Shown in pieces: positions 23,102 to 30,661 of a DNA stretch of 64,000 nt. The position numbers and the translations under genes were made by a program. The notes below the pieces were generated by a model. That model was given only the letters and a program-made list of their open reading frames with translations. It made no database searches and was not told the origin of the DNA. This DNA is from Herbidospora cretacea (lineage in GTDB: Bacteria; Actinomycetota; Actinomycetes; Streptosporangiales; Streptosporangiaceae): assembly GCF_001570605.1 (NCBI RefSeq), contig NZ_BBXG01000006.1, forward strand, positions 248,001-312,000, read 5' to 3'. Numbering within the stretch: the stretch's first letter is position 1; every line of letters begins with the position of its first letter.

Positions 23102-24006
23102 TCGACTTCCCGCTGGTCGTCCTGGTGCTCGGCCCGGTCCTGCTCGCGGAGGCCCTGCTCGCCCGCTACGAGGTGCTGGCCTACACCGCGGGCTGGCGGA
23201 CCCCCGCCACCGGGCTCACCGACGGCATGCCCCACGCGCGGGGCGCGGACCCCGCCCGTCCACCGGCCGCCTACCTGGTCTATCTCGATGGCATCGGCAA
23301 GCGCCGCTTCCGGGACACCCGGGACGGGGGCCAGCTGGTCGAAGCCCTGATCGACGGCGCGCCGGAGCTGCGGGTGCTGGGTCAGGTGCAGCCCTACTCG
23401 CCGCTGGCCGACCCGCTCGCGGACCGGCCCGTGTGGGAGTGGATCCGGCGCCGTGCCGGGCTCCTGCTGTTCCTGCACAACGTGATGCAGATCTTCGTCG
23501 CCGCCGACAGCCGGTACCGGCTGCCGTACAACGGCGCGGTGGGCGGGCAGATCGCCGACCAGCTGCGCCTGGCCGGTCACCGGCCCGGCACACCCGTGGT
23601 GCTGCTCGGCTACAGCGGTGGGGCGCAGGTGGCGACCGGCGTGGTCGGCGAGCTCCACGGGCGGCTCGGCGTCCCGATCCTGCTGATCACCATCGGCGGG
23701 TTCCACAACGGCGCCAACGACCTGACCCACGCCCATCGGCTGCACCGGATCACCAGCGCCGCGGACTTCATCGAGCGGGTCTCCACCTGGATCTTCCCCC
23801 GGCGCTGGCCGCTGCTGCGCCGCAGCGGCTGGAACCGGGCCGTCCGCGCGGGGAAGGTCACCGTGCACCGGCTCGACCCGGCCACCCACATGGGGCGGCG
23901 CGGCTACATCAGCCCGGCGGAGCGGCTGCCCGACGGCCGCACTTACCTGGAGCGCACCACCGGGACCGTGATCGCCGCGATCCGCGAGTTCACCGGTCGT
24001 CCATGA
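23098..24006 (+). CDS. Putative membrane-tethered alpha/beta-hydrolase
   Basis: A 302-residue protein with one N-terminal hydrophobic segment (residues 3-22) and a lipase-like nucleophile elbow LLGYSGGAQ placing Ser173, followed by ITIGGFHNGAND and a late His in PATHMGRRGYIS that could complete a triad. The fold assignment as alpha/beta-hydrolase is by motif only; no precise family is recognised. Last gene of the patatin operon; its 3' end overlaps the convergent SHOCT gene by 17 bases. A second hydrolase in the same operon supports lipid remodelling (inference). Confidence 0.65.
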   Translation: MIDFPLVVLVLGPVLLAEALLARYEVLAYTAGWRTPATGLTDGMPHARGADPARPPAAYLVYLDGIGKRRFRDTRDGGQLVEALIDGAPELRVLGQVQPYSPLADPLADRPVWEWIRRRAGLLLFLHNVMQIFVAADSRYRLPYNGAVGGQIADQLRLAGHRPGTPVVLLGYSGGAQVATGVVGELHGRLGVPILLITIGGFHNGANDLTHAHRLHRITSAADFIERVSTWIFPRRWPLLRRSGWNRAVRAGKVTVHRLDPATHMGRRGYISPAERLPDGRTYLERTTGTVIAAIREFTGRP

Positions 24007-24574
24007 CGTCGGACTTCAGGCGCTCGAACTCCTCGTCGGAGATGGCGCCCGACTTCCGCAGCTGGTCGAGCTGGGTGAGCCGCTGGATGACCGCGTCGGC
24101 CCCGGTCGCCAGCGGCGGCACCGGGCCCACGCGCATCCGGTGGGCCAGCGCCTTCAGGTCGTCGAGGATCAGCGGCTTCCCCGGGCGCGCGGCGTCGTAG
24201 GCGACGGTCAGCCGGGTCCCCGGCGGCACCGGGAAGATGGTCGACTGCCTGATCTCCATGCCGGGCACGTCGGGCACGTGGCCGATCAGCCGGTACATGA
24301 GCTGGTTGTTGACCCGCACGCCGGTCGGCACGACGTCGGTCACCACGGCCTCGGCGCGCAGGCCGCTCTCGCGCAGGGACCGTTCCCGCGCGTCGGCGCG
24401 CCGCCAGCCGAGGATCATCAGGACCACGGCCACGACGACGAGCAGGGAGAGCGCGCCGAAGACGAGGGCCAGGACCAGGTTGCCGAGGACGTACATGGAG
24501 ACCGCCAGCGGCAGGCTCCAGATCAGTTGCAGGCCGACCGACAGGCCGATCCAGACACGCGCACCTTTGGGCAT
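23990..24574 (-). CDS. SHOCT-domain membrane protein
   Basis: A 194-residue protein: two N-terminal membrane helices (about residues 8-28 and 29-55), a middle beta-rich DUF3592-like region (AVVTDVVPTGVRVNNQLMYRLIGHVPDVPG), and a C-terminal SHOCT motif (LTQLDQLRKSGAISDEEFERLKSDVM). SHOCT is a short helical oligomerisation motif found at the ends of many membrane or secreted proteins. The ATG at 24574 is chosen because the longer frame upstream crosses the desaturase gene antisense. Function unknown. Confidence 0.8.
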   Translation of the reverse strand: MPKGARVWIGLSVGLQLIWSLPLAVSMYVLGNLVLALVFGALSLLVVVAVVLMILGWRRADARERSLRESGLRAEAVVTDVVPTGVRVNNQLMYRLIGHVPDVPGMEIRQSTIFPVPPGTRLTVAYDAARPGKPLILDDLKALAHRMRVGPVPPLATGADAVIQRLTQLDQLRKSGAISDEEFERLKSDVMDDR

Positions 24575-24660
24575 GGGCGGCACATTACCTCGGCAAGCAT
24601 CGGTATCTACAAGATCTGGGGCGTCGGCTTGTGCGGGCGCTCGCACCGATCTCCAGAAAG

Positions 24661-24689
24661 CTACGGTAGCGTAGGTTACGAAAACGTAA
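24661..24689. promoter_or_regulatory. Two tandem inverted repeats upstream of the desaturase
   Basis: CTACG-GTAG-CGTAG (24661-24674) and TTACG-AAAA-CGTAA (24676-24689): two 5-4-5 dyads with identical layout, centres 15 bases apart, just before the desaturase ribosome-binding site GGGGAG. This layout suits cooperative binding of a TetR-type regulator of lipid desaturation (inference). Confidence 0.6.
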
Positions 24690-24706
24690 GTATGTGGGGA
24701 GCTGAC

Positions 24707-25639
24707 ATGGCGCGCGCACTGACGCAGACGGAATTCCTCATCGAGCTGGAACCCGTCGTCGAGGAGAACCTGAACCGGCACATGGGTGTCGCCAAGGAAT
24801 GGTTCCCGCACGAGTACATCCCGTGGGACGACGCCCGCACCTTCGACGGCATCCTCGGCGGCACGGCCTGGCGGCCGGAGGACTCCACGATTCCCGACGT
24901 CGCCCGCACCTCGCTCCTGGTCAACCTGCTGACCGAGGACAACCTGCCGAGCTACCACCACGAGATCGCGACGACCTTCGGCCGCGACGGCGCGTGGGGC
25001 ACCTGGGTGGGCCGCTGGACCGCCGAGGAGGGCCGCCACGCGATCGTGATCCGCGACTACCTGATCGCCTCGCGCGCGCTCGACCCCACCGAGCTGGAGC
25101 GGGCCCGCATGAAGCACATGGAGGCCGGCTTCCAGACCGAGTACGGCACCATGCTCGGGCAGCTCGCCTACGTCTCCTTCCAGGAGCTGGCGACCCGCAT
25201 CGCCCACCGCAACACCGGCAAGGCCTCGCAGGACGAGACGTGTGAGCGCATCCTGGCCCGCGTCGCCGCCGACGAGAACCTGCACATGCTCTTCTACCGC
25301 AACCTGCTCGGCGCGGCCCTGGAGCTCGACCCCAACCAGACCATGCGCGCCATCACCGACGTCGTGACCTCGTTCCAGATGCCGGGCGCGGGCATGGCCG
25401 GGTTCGCCCGCATGTCGATGCAGATCGCCCACGCGGGCATCTACGACCTGCGCTCCCACAAGGACGAGGTCCTGATGCCGGTGCTGCGGCAGTGGAAGGT
25501 CTTCGAGCGGGAGGGCCTCGACCCCGAGGGCGAGAAGGCCCGCCAGGAGCTCGCCGAGTTCCTCGACAACCTCGAAGTGACCGCCAAGCGATTCGAGGAG
25601 CGCAGGGAGGCCCGGCGAGCCCGCGAAGCGGCAAAATAG
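24707..25639 (+). CDS. Acyl-[acyl-carrier-protein] desaturase
   Basis: A 310-residue soluble diiron desaturase (type 2 fatty acid desaturase, DesA1/A2-like) that introduces a double bond into acyl-ACP. The diiron ligands are in EEGRH (AEEGRHAIVIRDY) and DENLH (ADENLHMLFYRN), with an additional early Glu in LTEDNLPSYHH and a mid Glu in SFQELATRIAHRN. Length is typical. The ATG at 24707 follows GGGGAG. Two tandem dyads immediately upstream suggest tight regulation by membrane-lipid state. The next gene starts 6 bases after the stop. Confidence 0.94.
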   Translation: MARALTQTEFLIELEPVVEENLNRHMGVAKEWFPHEYIPWDDARTFDGILGGTAWRPEDSTIPDVARTSLLVNLLTEDNLPSYHHEIATTFGRDGAWGTWVGRWTAEEGRHAIVIRDYLIASRALDPTELERARMKHMEAGFQTEYGTMLGQLAYVSFQELATRIAHRNTGKASQDETCERILARVAADENLHMLFYRNLLGAALELDPNQTMRAITDVVTSFQMPGAGMAGFARMSMQIAHAGIYDLRSHKDEVLMPVLRQWKVFEREGLDPEGEKARQELAEFLDNLEVTAKRFEERREARRAREAAK

Positions 25640-25644
25640 GCTTT

Positions 25645-26178
25645 ATGTGGATCAATGAGCCTTCGGGCTGGACCGCCGACGGAGACGCCCTGACCTTCTC
25701 CGTCACCGGCGAGACCGATCTGTGGCGGCAGACACACTACGGCTACACCTACGACACCGCGCCGATGTACGGCCGCACCGTCGAGGGCGACGCCAAGGTG
25801 CGGGTCACCTTCACGGCCGACTACGCCGAGCAGTACGACCAGGCCGGCGCCATCCTCCGCGCCGACGAGAGCAACTGGATCAAGGCCGGCGTCGAGTTCG
25901 TCGACGGCGAGCTGCAGATCAGCGCCGTCGTGACCCGCGACTTCTCCGACTGGTCGGTCATGCGCGCCCCCGCGGGCACCACCTCGGTCACCTTCGAGCT
26001 CGTCCGCGAGGGCGACTCCGTGCACATCAACTGGGGCGTCGACGGCGGCGAGCCGGACACCCTCCTCCGGCTCGCCTACTTCCCGCCGGGCGTGCCCGCA
26101 CTGGCCGGCGCGATGGCGGCGGCCCCGGTCGGCAAGGGCTTCGAGGTGCGGTTCTCGGAGGTCCTCATCACCGGTTGA
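25645..26178 (+). CDS. DUF1349 domain protein
   Basis: A 177-residue concanavalin-like beta-sandwich protein. Family landmarks: WINEPSGWTADGDALTFSVTGETDLWRQTHYGYTYDTAPMYG, DYAEQYDQAGAILRADESNWIKAGVEFVDG, and MAAAPVGKGFEVRFSEVLI near the end. Members are thought to bind or rearrange carbohydrates but biochemical roles are poorly known. Cytosolic by lack of a signal peptide. Probably co-transcribed with the desaturase, though a functional link is not apparent. Confidence 0.88.
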   Translation: MWINEPSGWTADGDALTFSVTGETDLWRQTHYGYTYDTAPMYGRTVEGDAKVRVTFTADYAEQYDQAGAILRADESNWIKAGVEFVDGELQISAVVTRDFSDWSVMRAPAGTTSVTFELVREGDSVHINWGVDGGEPDTLLRLAYFPPGVPALAGAMAAAPVGKGFEVRFSEVLITG

Positions 26179-26258
26179 TCTCCTGTTGATCTTCCGGGTG
26201 TCGGTCACCCCGGTCCAGCCCGCATACTGTGATCGCACATGAGCGGGAAGGTCCGGGA

Positions 26259-28769
26259 ATGGTGAGATTCGCTCCTTATAAAAGGTTCTCGTGGCCGCTC
26301 CGGTGGCTGTTCCGGACCCTGACGGCGCTGCTGGTGCTCGTGCTGGTCGCGGCGGGGGCGGTCGTCTGGACCGTACGGGCGTCGTTCCCCGAGCTCGACG
26401 GCGAGCTGCGGCTGGCGGGTCTCGCCAAGCCGGTCACCGTGCTCCGCGACGGGCACGGCGTGCCGCAGATCTACGCCGACACCGCCGCCGACCTGTTCAT
26501 GGCGCAGGGCTACGTCCACGCCCAGGACCGCTTCTGGGAGATGGACTTCCGCCGCAAGACCACGGCCGGGCGGCTGTCGGAGCTGTTCGGCGGCTCCACC
26601 CTGGAGATCGACAAGGTGGTCCGCACGCTCGGCTGGCGCCGCGTGGCCGAGCAGGAGATGAACCTCCTCACCCCGGAGGCGAAGGCGGGTCTCGACGCCT
26701 ACGCCGCCGGGGTGAACGCCTGGATGAAGGCCAACGAGGGCTTCGCCGCCAGGAGCCTGGAGTACGCCGTCCTGAAGCTCACCAACGGCGACTACGAGCC
26801 CGAGCCGTGGACGCCGGTCGACTCGCTGTCCTGGCTGAAGGCGATGGCCTGGGACCTGCGGTCCAACCTCGACGACGAGATCGAGCGCTCCGTCGACGCC
26901 GCGACCGTCCCGCGCGAGCGGGTCGAGGAGCTGTTCCCGCCCTACCCCTACGACCTGCACCGGCCGATCGTCACCACGGGCGGCGTCCGCGACGGCGCGT
27001 TCACCTCCGGCGGGCGGGAGGGGGGAGATCAGGCCGTCGCCGCGGCCTCCGCGCTGCGGAGGGTGTCGGCTGCGCTCGACGCGGTGCCCTCCCTGCTGGG
27101 CAGCGAGGGCGACCCGAAGGGCATCGGCTCCAACTCGTGGGTGGTGTCGGGGAAGTTCACCGACACCGGCAAGCCGCTGCTGGCCAACGACCCGCACCTC
27201 GGGCCGAAGATGCCGTCGATCTGGTATCAGGCCGGCCTGCACTGCCGGACCGTCTCGGCCGCCTGCCCCTACGACGTCTCGGGCTTCACCTTCTCCGGCC
27301 TGCCGGGCGTCGTCATCGGCCACAACCGGACGATCGCGTGGGGCTTCACCAACCTCGCCCCCGACGTGGCCGACCTCTATCTGGAGCGGGTGCGCGAGAA
27401 CACGTACGAGATCTCCGGCACCTGGGCCCCGCTGGAGACCCGCGCCGAGCGCATCGAGGTGGCGGGCGGGCAGCCGGTGGAGCTGGCCGTGCGGACCACC
27501 CGGCACGGCCCGATCGTCTCCGACGTCTTCGCGCCGGTCGGCCCGCTGAGGAAGGAGGGCGTCGAGGTCGCGCTCCGCTGGACCGCCCTCGACCCCGGCA
27601 TGACCGGCAACGCCATCTTCATGCTCGGCAGAGCCACCGGCTGGGACGAGTTCAGGAAGGCCGCGGCCCAGTTCGAGGTCCCCTCCCAGAATCTCGTGTA
27701 CGCCGACACCTCCGGCAACATCGGCTACCAGGCCCCGGGGAAGATCCCGGTCAGATCGGGCGGCGACGGGAAGTGGCCCGCCGAGGGCTGGAGCGGCACG
27801 CAGGAGTGGACCGGCTTCATCCCGTTCGACGAGCTGCCGATGGCGTTCAACCCCGAAGAGGGCTTCATCGCGACCGCCAACAACGCGGCCGTCGGCCCCG
27901 GCTACCACCACTTCCTCACCGACGACTGGGCCTACGGCTACCGCTCCCAGCGCATCGCCGACCGCCTCACCCGGGCGATCGAGGCCGGGAAGGTCACCAA
28001 GGACGTCATGTCGGAGATCCACATGGACTCCTACAACGGACTGGCCCCCATCCTGGTCCCCCACCTGACCCGGGTCGGCGGCGCCGACAGCGCGCTCCTC
28101 ACCGGCTGGGACTTCACCCAGGGCCGCGACAGCGCCCCGGCCGCCTACTACAACGCCGTCTGGCGCAACCTGCTGGCGCTGACCTTCCACGACGAACTGG
28201 GCGACAAGCAGCGCCCCGGCGGCAACGACCGCTGGTGGGAGGTGGTCCGGCGGCTGCTCGACGACCCCAGGGACACCTGGTGGGACGACGTGCGCACGCC
28301 CAGGGACGAACAGCGCGACGACATCCTCCGCGCGGCCCTGGTGGCGGCGTCCAAGGAACTGCGCGAGAAGCTCGGCGACGACCCGGGGAGCTGGACCTGG
28401 GGCGACCTGCACACCCTCGAACTGACCAACGAGACCTTCGGCACCAGCGGCATCGCGCCCGTCGAGTGGCTGTTCAACCGCGGCCCCTACCCCCTCGCGG
28501 GTGGCAAGGACGCGGTGAACGCGACCGGCTGGGACGCCGCGTCGGGCAGCTACGAGGTCGACTGGGTCCCGTCGATGCGGATGGTCGCCGACCTGGCCGA
28601 CCTCGACGCCTCGACGTGGGTCAACCTGACCGGCGCCTCCGGCCACGCCTTCCACGGCAACTACGCCGACCAGGCCGACCTGTGGGCCGACGGCGAGACG
28701 ACCCCGTGGCCGTTCACCGAGGCGGCGGTCCGTAAGGCGGCGACCGACGAACTGACGCTCACCCCGTAG
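26259..28769 (+). CDS. Penicillin acylase family (Ntn) hydrolase
   Basis: An 836-residue precursor with an N-terminal membrane/signal helix (about residues 16-45). The alpha-chain region contains VTVLRDGHGVPQIYADTAADLFMAQGYVHAQDRFWEMDFRR. Autocleavage would expose Ser291 in GIGSNSWVVSG as the N-terminal nucleophile of the beta chain; LPGVVIGHNRTIAWGFTN and the later oxyanion Asn region TANNAAVG follow. Such enzymes cleave amide bonds of penicillins, acyl-homoserine lactones or other N-acyl compounds, so quorum quenching or echinocandin-type acylation are possible. ATG 26259 follows GGGAAGG at 8 bases. Confidence 0.92.
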   Translation: MVRFAPYKRFSWPLRWLFRTLTALLVLVLVAAGAVVWTVRASFPELDGELRLAGLAKPVTVLRDGHGVPQIYADTAADLFMAQGYVHAQDRFWEMDFRRKTTAGRLSELFGGSTLEIDKVVRTLGWRRVAEQEMNLLTPEAKAGLDAYAAGVNAWMKANEGFAARSLEYAVLKLTNGDYEPEPWTPVDSLSWLKAMAWDLRSNLDDEIERSVDAATVPRERVEELFPPYPYDLHRPIVTTGGVRDGAFTSGGREGGDQAVAAASALRRVSAALDAVPSLLGSEGDPKGIGSNSWVVSGKFTDTGKPLLANDPHLGPKMPSIWYQAGLHCRTVSAACPYDVSGFTFSGLPGVVIGHNRTIAWGFTNLAPDVADLYLERVRENTYEISGTWAPLETRAERIEVAGGQPVELAVRTTRHGPIVSDVFAPVGPLRKEGVEVALRWTALDPGMTGNAIFMLGRATGWDEFRKAAAQFEVPSQNLVYADTSGNIGYQAPGKIPVRSGGDGKWPAEGWSGTQEWTGFIPFDELPMAFNPEEGFIATANNAAVGPGYHHFLTDDWAYGYRSQRIADRLTRAIEAGKVTKDVMSEIHMDSYNGLAPILVPHLTRVGGADSALLTGWDFTQGRDSAPAAYYNAVWRNLLALTFHDELGDKQRPGGNDRWWEVVRRLLDDPRDTWWDDVRTPRDEQRDDILRAALVAASKELREKLGDDPGSWTWGDLHTLELTNETFGTSGIAPVEWLFNRGPYPLAGGKDAVNATGWDAASGSYEVDWVPSMRMVADLADLDASTWVNLTGASGHAFHGNYADQADLWADGETTPWPFTEAAVRKAATDELTLTP

Positions 28770-28779
28770 AGGCTGCGCC

Positions 28780-28803
28780 GGGCGCGGCGCGGCCGTCGCG
28801 CCC
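28780..28803 (+). terminator. Candidate terminator after the acylase gene
   Basis: GGGCGCG (28780-28786) and CGCGCCC (28797-28803) form a GC stem with a 10-base loop 11 bases beyond the stop, before the RidA gene. Confidence 0.45.
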
Positions 28804-28826
28804 CCGGCCGGGCCTACAACGGAGTA

Positions 28827-29210
28827 ATGACCAGGGAAGTGATCAGCGCCGACGGCGTGCCCGCGCCCGGTGGCGCCTACTCGCAGGCCGTCGTCGCCCA
28901 CGGGTTCCTCTACACCGCAGGGACGGGCCCGCACGACCCCGTGACCGGCGAGGTGGTCGGCGGCGACGTCGCCGCCCAGACCCGGCAGACGCTGGCCAAC
29001 CTCCGCGCGCTGCTCGCCGCCCGGGGGCTCGACTTATCCGACGTCGTCAAGGTGACCGTCCACCTCGACGACCTGCACCGGGACTACGAGGCGTACAACG
29101 CGGTCTACGAGCAGACGATGGCCCGGCCGTTCCCCGCCAGGACCACCGTGGGGTCGACGCTCGACCACAAGCTGGTGGAGATCGATGTGGTGGCCGTGCT
29201 CCGCGACTAG
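28827..29210 (+). CDS. RidA family protein
   Basis: A 127-residue Rid/YjgF/UK114 trimer-forming protein that typically hydrolyses reactive enamine/imine intermediates from PLP enzymes. Conserved elements: GVPAPGGAYSQAVVAHGFLYTAGT, QTRQTLANLRALLAARGLDLSDVVKVTVHLDDL, and the catalytic Arg in FPARTTVGSTL. Independent small gene; its stop overlaps the convergent esterase stop by 4 bases. Possibly acts on products of the nearby acylase, but RidA is generally a housekeeping function. Confidence 0.92.
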   Translation: MTREVISADGVPAPGGAYSQAVVAHGFLYTAGTGPHDPVTGEVVGGDVAAQTRQTLANLRALLAARGLDLSDVVKVTVHLDDLHRDYEAYNAVYEQTMARPFPARTTVGSTLDHKLVEIDVVAVLRD

Positions 29211-30148
29211 CCCAGCACCCGGCCGAGCCACTCCGACCGGGTGCGGCGGGCCTCGGCCGACAGCGCGGCCTCGGGGTAGAGGGCGTCGAAGCCGTGGAAG
29301 CCGCCGTCCCACACGTGCAGGTCGGCGCGGCCGCCGGCGGCCCAGATGCGGCCGGCGTAGGCGACGTCCTCGTCCCGGAAGACCTCGGCGGAGCCCGCGT
29401 CGACGTACGCGGGCGGCAGGCCCGACAGGTCGGCGGCGATCGCCGGGGAGACGTAGGCCGGGACGTCGTCGCCGGTCAGGCCGCCGAGCACGGCGCGCCA
29501 GCCGTAGGCGTTCATCTCCCGGCTCCACACCCCCGGGCCGGTGAACTGCAGGGTGGACGTGGTGGCGTCGCGGTGGTCGAGCATCGGGCAGATGAGCACC
29601 TGGGCGGCGAGCGCGGGCCCGCCCCGGTCGCGGGCCATCAGCGCGACCCCGGCGGCCAGCCCGCCTCCGGCGCTGATGCCCGCCACGACGATCTTCGCCG
29701 GGTCGACGCCGAGCTCGGCGGCGTTCTCGGCGGCCCAGGTGAGGGCGCGGTGGCAGTCGTCGGCCAGGGCGCTGCCGGTGACGTCGGGGGCCAGCCGGTA
29801 GTCGACGGTGACGACGACCGCGCCGAACCGGTCGAGCCACTCCAGCGGGATGTCGAGATTGGCGAACCTGTCGCCCATGATCATGCCGCCGCCGTGGATC
29901 CAGACGACACAGGGCGCGCCCACGGCGCCGGGCGGGCTGAGCACTGTCACCGGGATCTCCGCGCCGTCCTCGGCGATCACGGCGACCTCCCGCCGCTCCA
30001 CGTCCCGGCCGCCCAGGAGGGTGTCGAGGGGAGGAGACGGGATGCCACGCAGCATCGCGACCACCTCAGGGGTCAGCTCGGGCATGAGCGGCAGATCGGC
30101 GGCCAGGACACGGAGCTCGGCGTCGACGGCGGGCCGGACGGGGATCAT
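29207..30148 (-). CDS. Alpha/beta-hydrolase (HSL-type esterase)
   Basis: A 313-residue esterase of the hormone-sensitive lipase class. The oxyanion motif HGGG is in VVWIHGGGMIMGD, the nucleophile Ser in VAGISAGGGLAAG, the acid Asp in DAGSAEVFRDED and the His in GGFHGFDAL. Substrates are usually short acyl esters or lactones. ATG 30148 follows AGAGGA. Downstream of the ABM monooxygenase gene in the same direction, 73 bases apart, and a palindromic repeat copy lies in that gap. Baeyer-Villiger-like or quinone chemistry followed by ester cleavage could be a functional pair, but that is speculative. Confidence 0.92.
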   Translation of the reverse strand: MIPVRPAVDAELRVLAADLPLMPELTPEVVAMLRGIPSPPLDTLLGGRDVERREVAVIAEDGAEIPVTVLSPPGAVGAPCVVWIHGGGMIMGDRFANLDIPLEWLDRFGAVVVTVDYRLAPDVTGSALADDCHRALTWAAENAAELGVDPAKIVVAGISAGGGLAAGVALMARDRGGPALAAQVLICPMLDHRDATTSTLQFTGPGVWSREMNAYGWRAVLGGLTGDDVPAYVSPAIAADLSGLPPAYVDAGSAEVFRDEDVAYAGRIWAAGGRADLHVWDGGFHGFDALYPEAALSAEARRTRSEWLGRVLG

Positions 30149-30183
30149 GGTGAGTCCTCTCTCAGGGGTCTGTTCCGCCGAGA

Positions 30184-30199
30184 TGGCGAAATTTCGTGA
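30184..30199. repeat. Extragenic copy of the palindromic element found in kdd
   Basis: TGGCGAAATTTCGTGA contains the 10-bp palindrome CGAAATTTCG (30187-30196) and shares 14 exact bases with the middle kdd copy. It lies 36-51 bases upstream of the esterase start, in the gap after the ABM gene. Confidence 0.6.
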
Positions 30200-30221
30200 C
30201 TGGGGGACAGGCACGGCGCTG

Positions 30222-30539
30222 TCAGAAGGTGGCTTTGCCGTTCACCGGGGTGAGGTCGGTGTAGGTGGATTCGCCGGCCAGCAAGGGGGCGATCCTGGCC
30301 ACCATCGCCTGGGCGGTCTCGCCCGCGAACAGCCTGTGGTGGTCGTCCTCGGTGGTCCAGCCCTCGGTCACCTGGACGACGTCGGGGTCGGCGGCCGAGC
30401 GGCTGACCAGGTAGACGACGCAGTGTTCGCTCGCGGCCGGGCCGCCCGCGTCGAGGCCGGTCAGCAGGAGGGCGACCAGGTCGTCTCCCCGGCCGGGCAG
30501 GGCGGTCATGGTGGCGGTGAATCCGTAGGTGGCGTTCAT
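30222..30539 (-). CDS. Antibiotic biosynthesis monooxygenase (ABM) domain protein
   Basis: A 105-residue ferredoxin-like-fold protein of the ABM/YgiN group. The pattern GFTATMTALPGRGDDLVALLLTGLDAG, CVVYLVSRSAADPDVVQVTEGWTTEDDHHRLFAGETAQAMVARIAPLLAG fits the family; these cofactor-less enzymes oxidise quinols or polyketide anthrones, or degrade haem. ATG 30539 follows GAAGGAA. It diverges from an AraC regulator and probably forms a transcription unit with the esterase. Confidence 0.85.
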   Translation of the reverse strand: MNATYGFTATMTALPGRGDDLVALLLTGLDAGGPAASEHCVVYLVSRSAADPDVVQVTEGWTTEDDHHRLFAGETAQAMVARIAPLLAGESTYTDLTPVNGKATF

Positions 30540-30580
30540 GCCCGTTCCTTCTTCTCGGAGGATTTTCCGTTGCCTCCATT

Positions 30581-30592
30581 ACAGGGCCCTGT
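30581..30592. promoter_or_regulatory. 12-bp perfect palindrome between ABM and AraC genes
   Basis: ACAGGGCCCTGT is a perfect palindrome. Extended on the minus strand it reads GGGCCCTGTAATG, closely matching GGGCGCTGTAATCG at 30645-30658 on the plus strand, so the divergent gap has mirrored TGTAAT elements. Confidence 0.45.
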
Positions 30593-30626
30593 CCCTGCTC
30601 ACGGGTAGAACGATGCTCGTCAGGGC

Positions 30627-30655
30627 TTGCCTGATCCTCTCAAGGGCGCTGTAAT
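30627..30655 (+). promoter_or_regulatory. Promoter of the AraC gene, probably leaderless
   Basis: TTGCCT (30627-30632), 17-base spacer, TGTAAT (30650-30655). The AraC ATG starts 7 bases after the -10 hexamer, so transcription would begin at or next to the start codon. Confidence 0.5.
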
Positions 30656-30661
30656 CGTGCC

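Noticed and set aside
23990-25459. 489-residue minus-strand frame ahead of the SHOCT protein
   Set aside because: Its upstream part is antisense to the acyl-ACP desaturase, which has complete diiron motifs.
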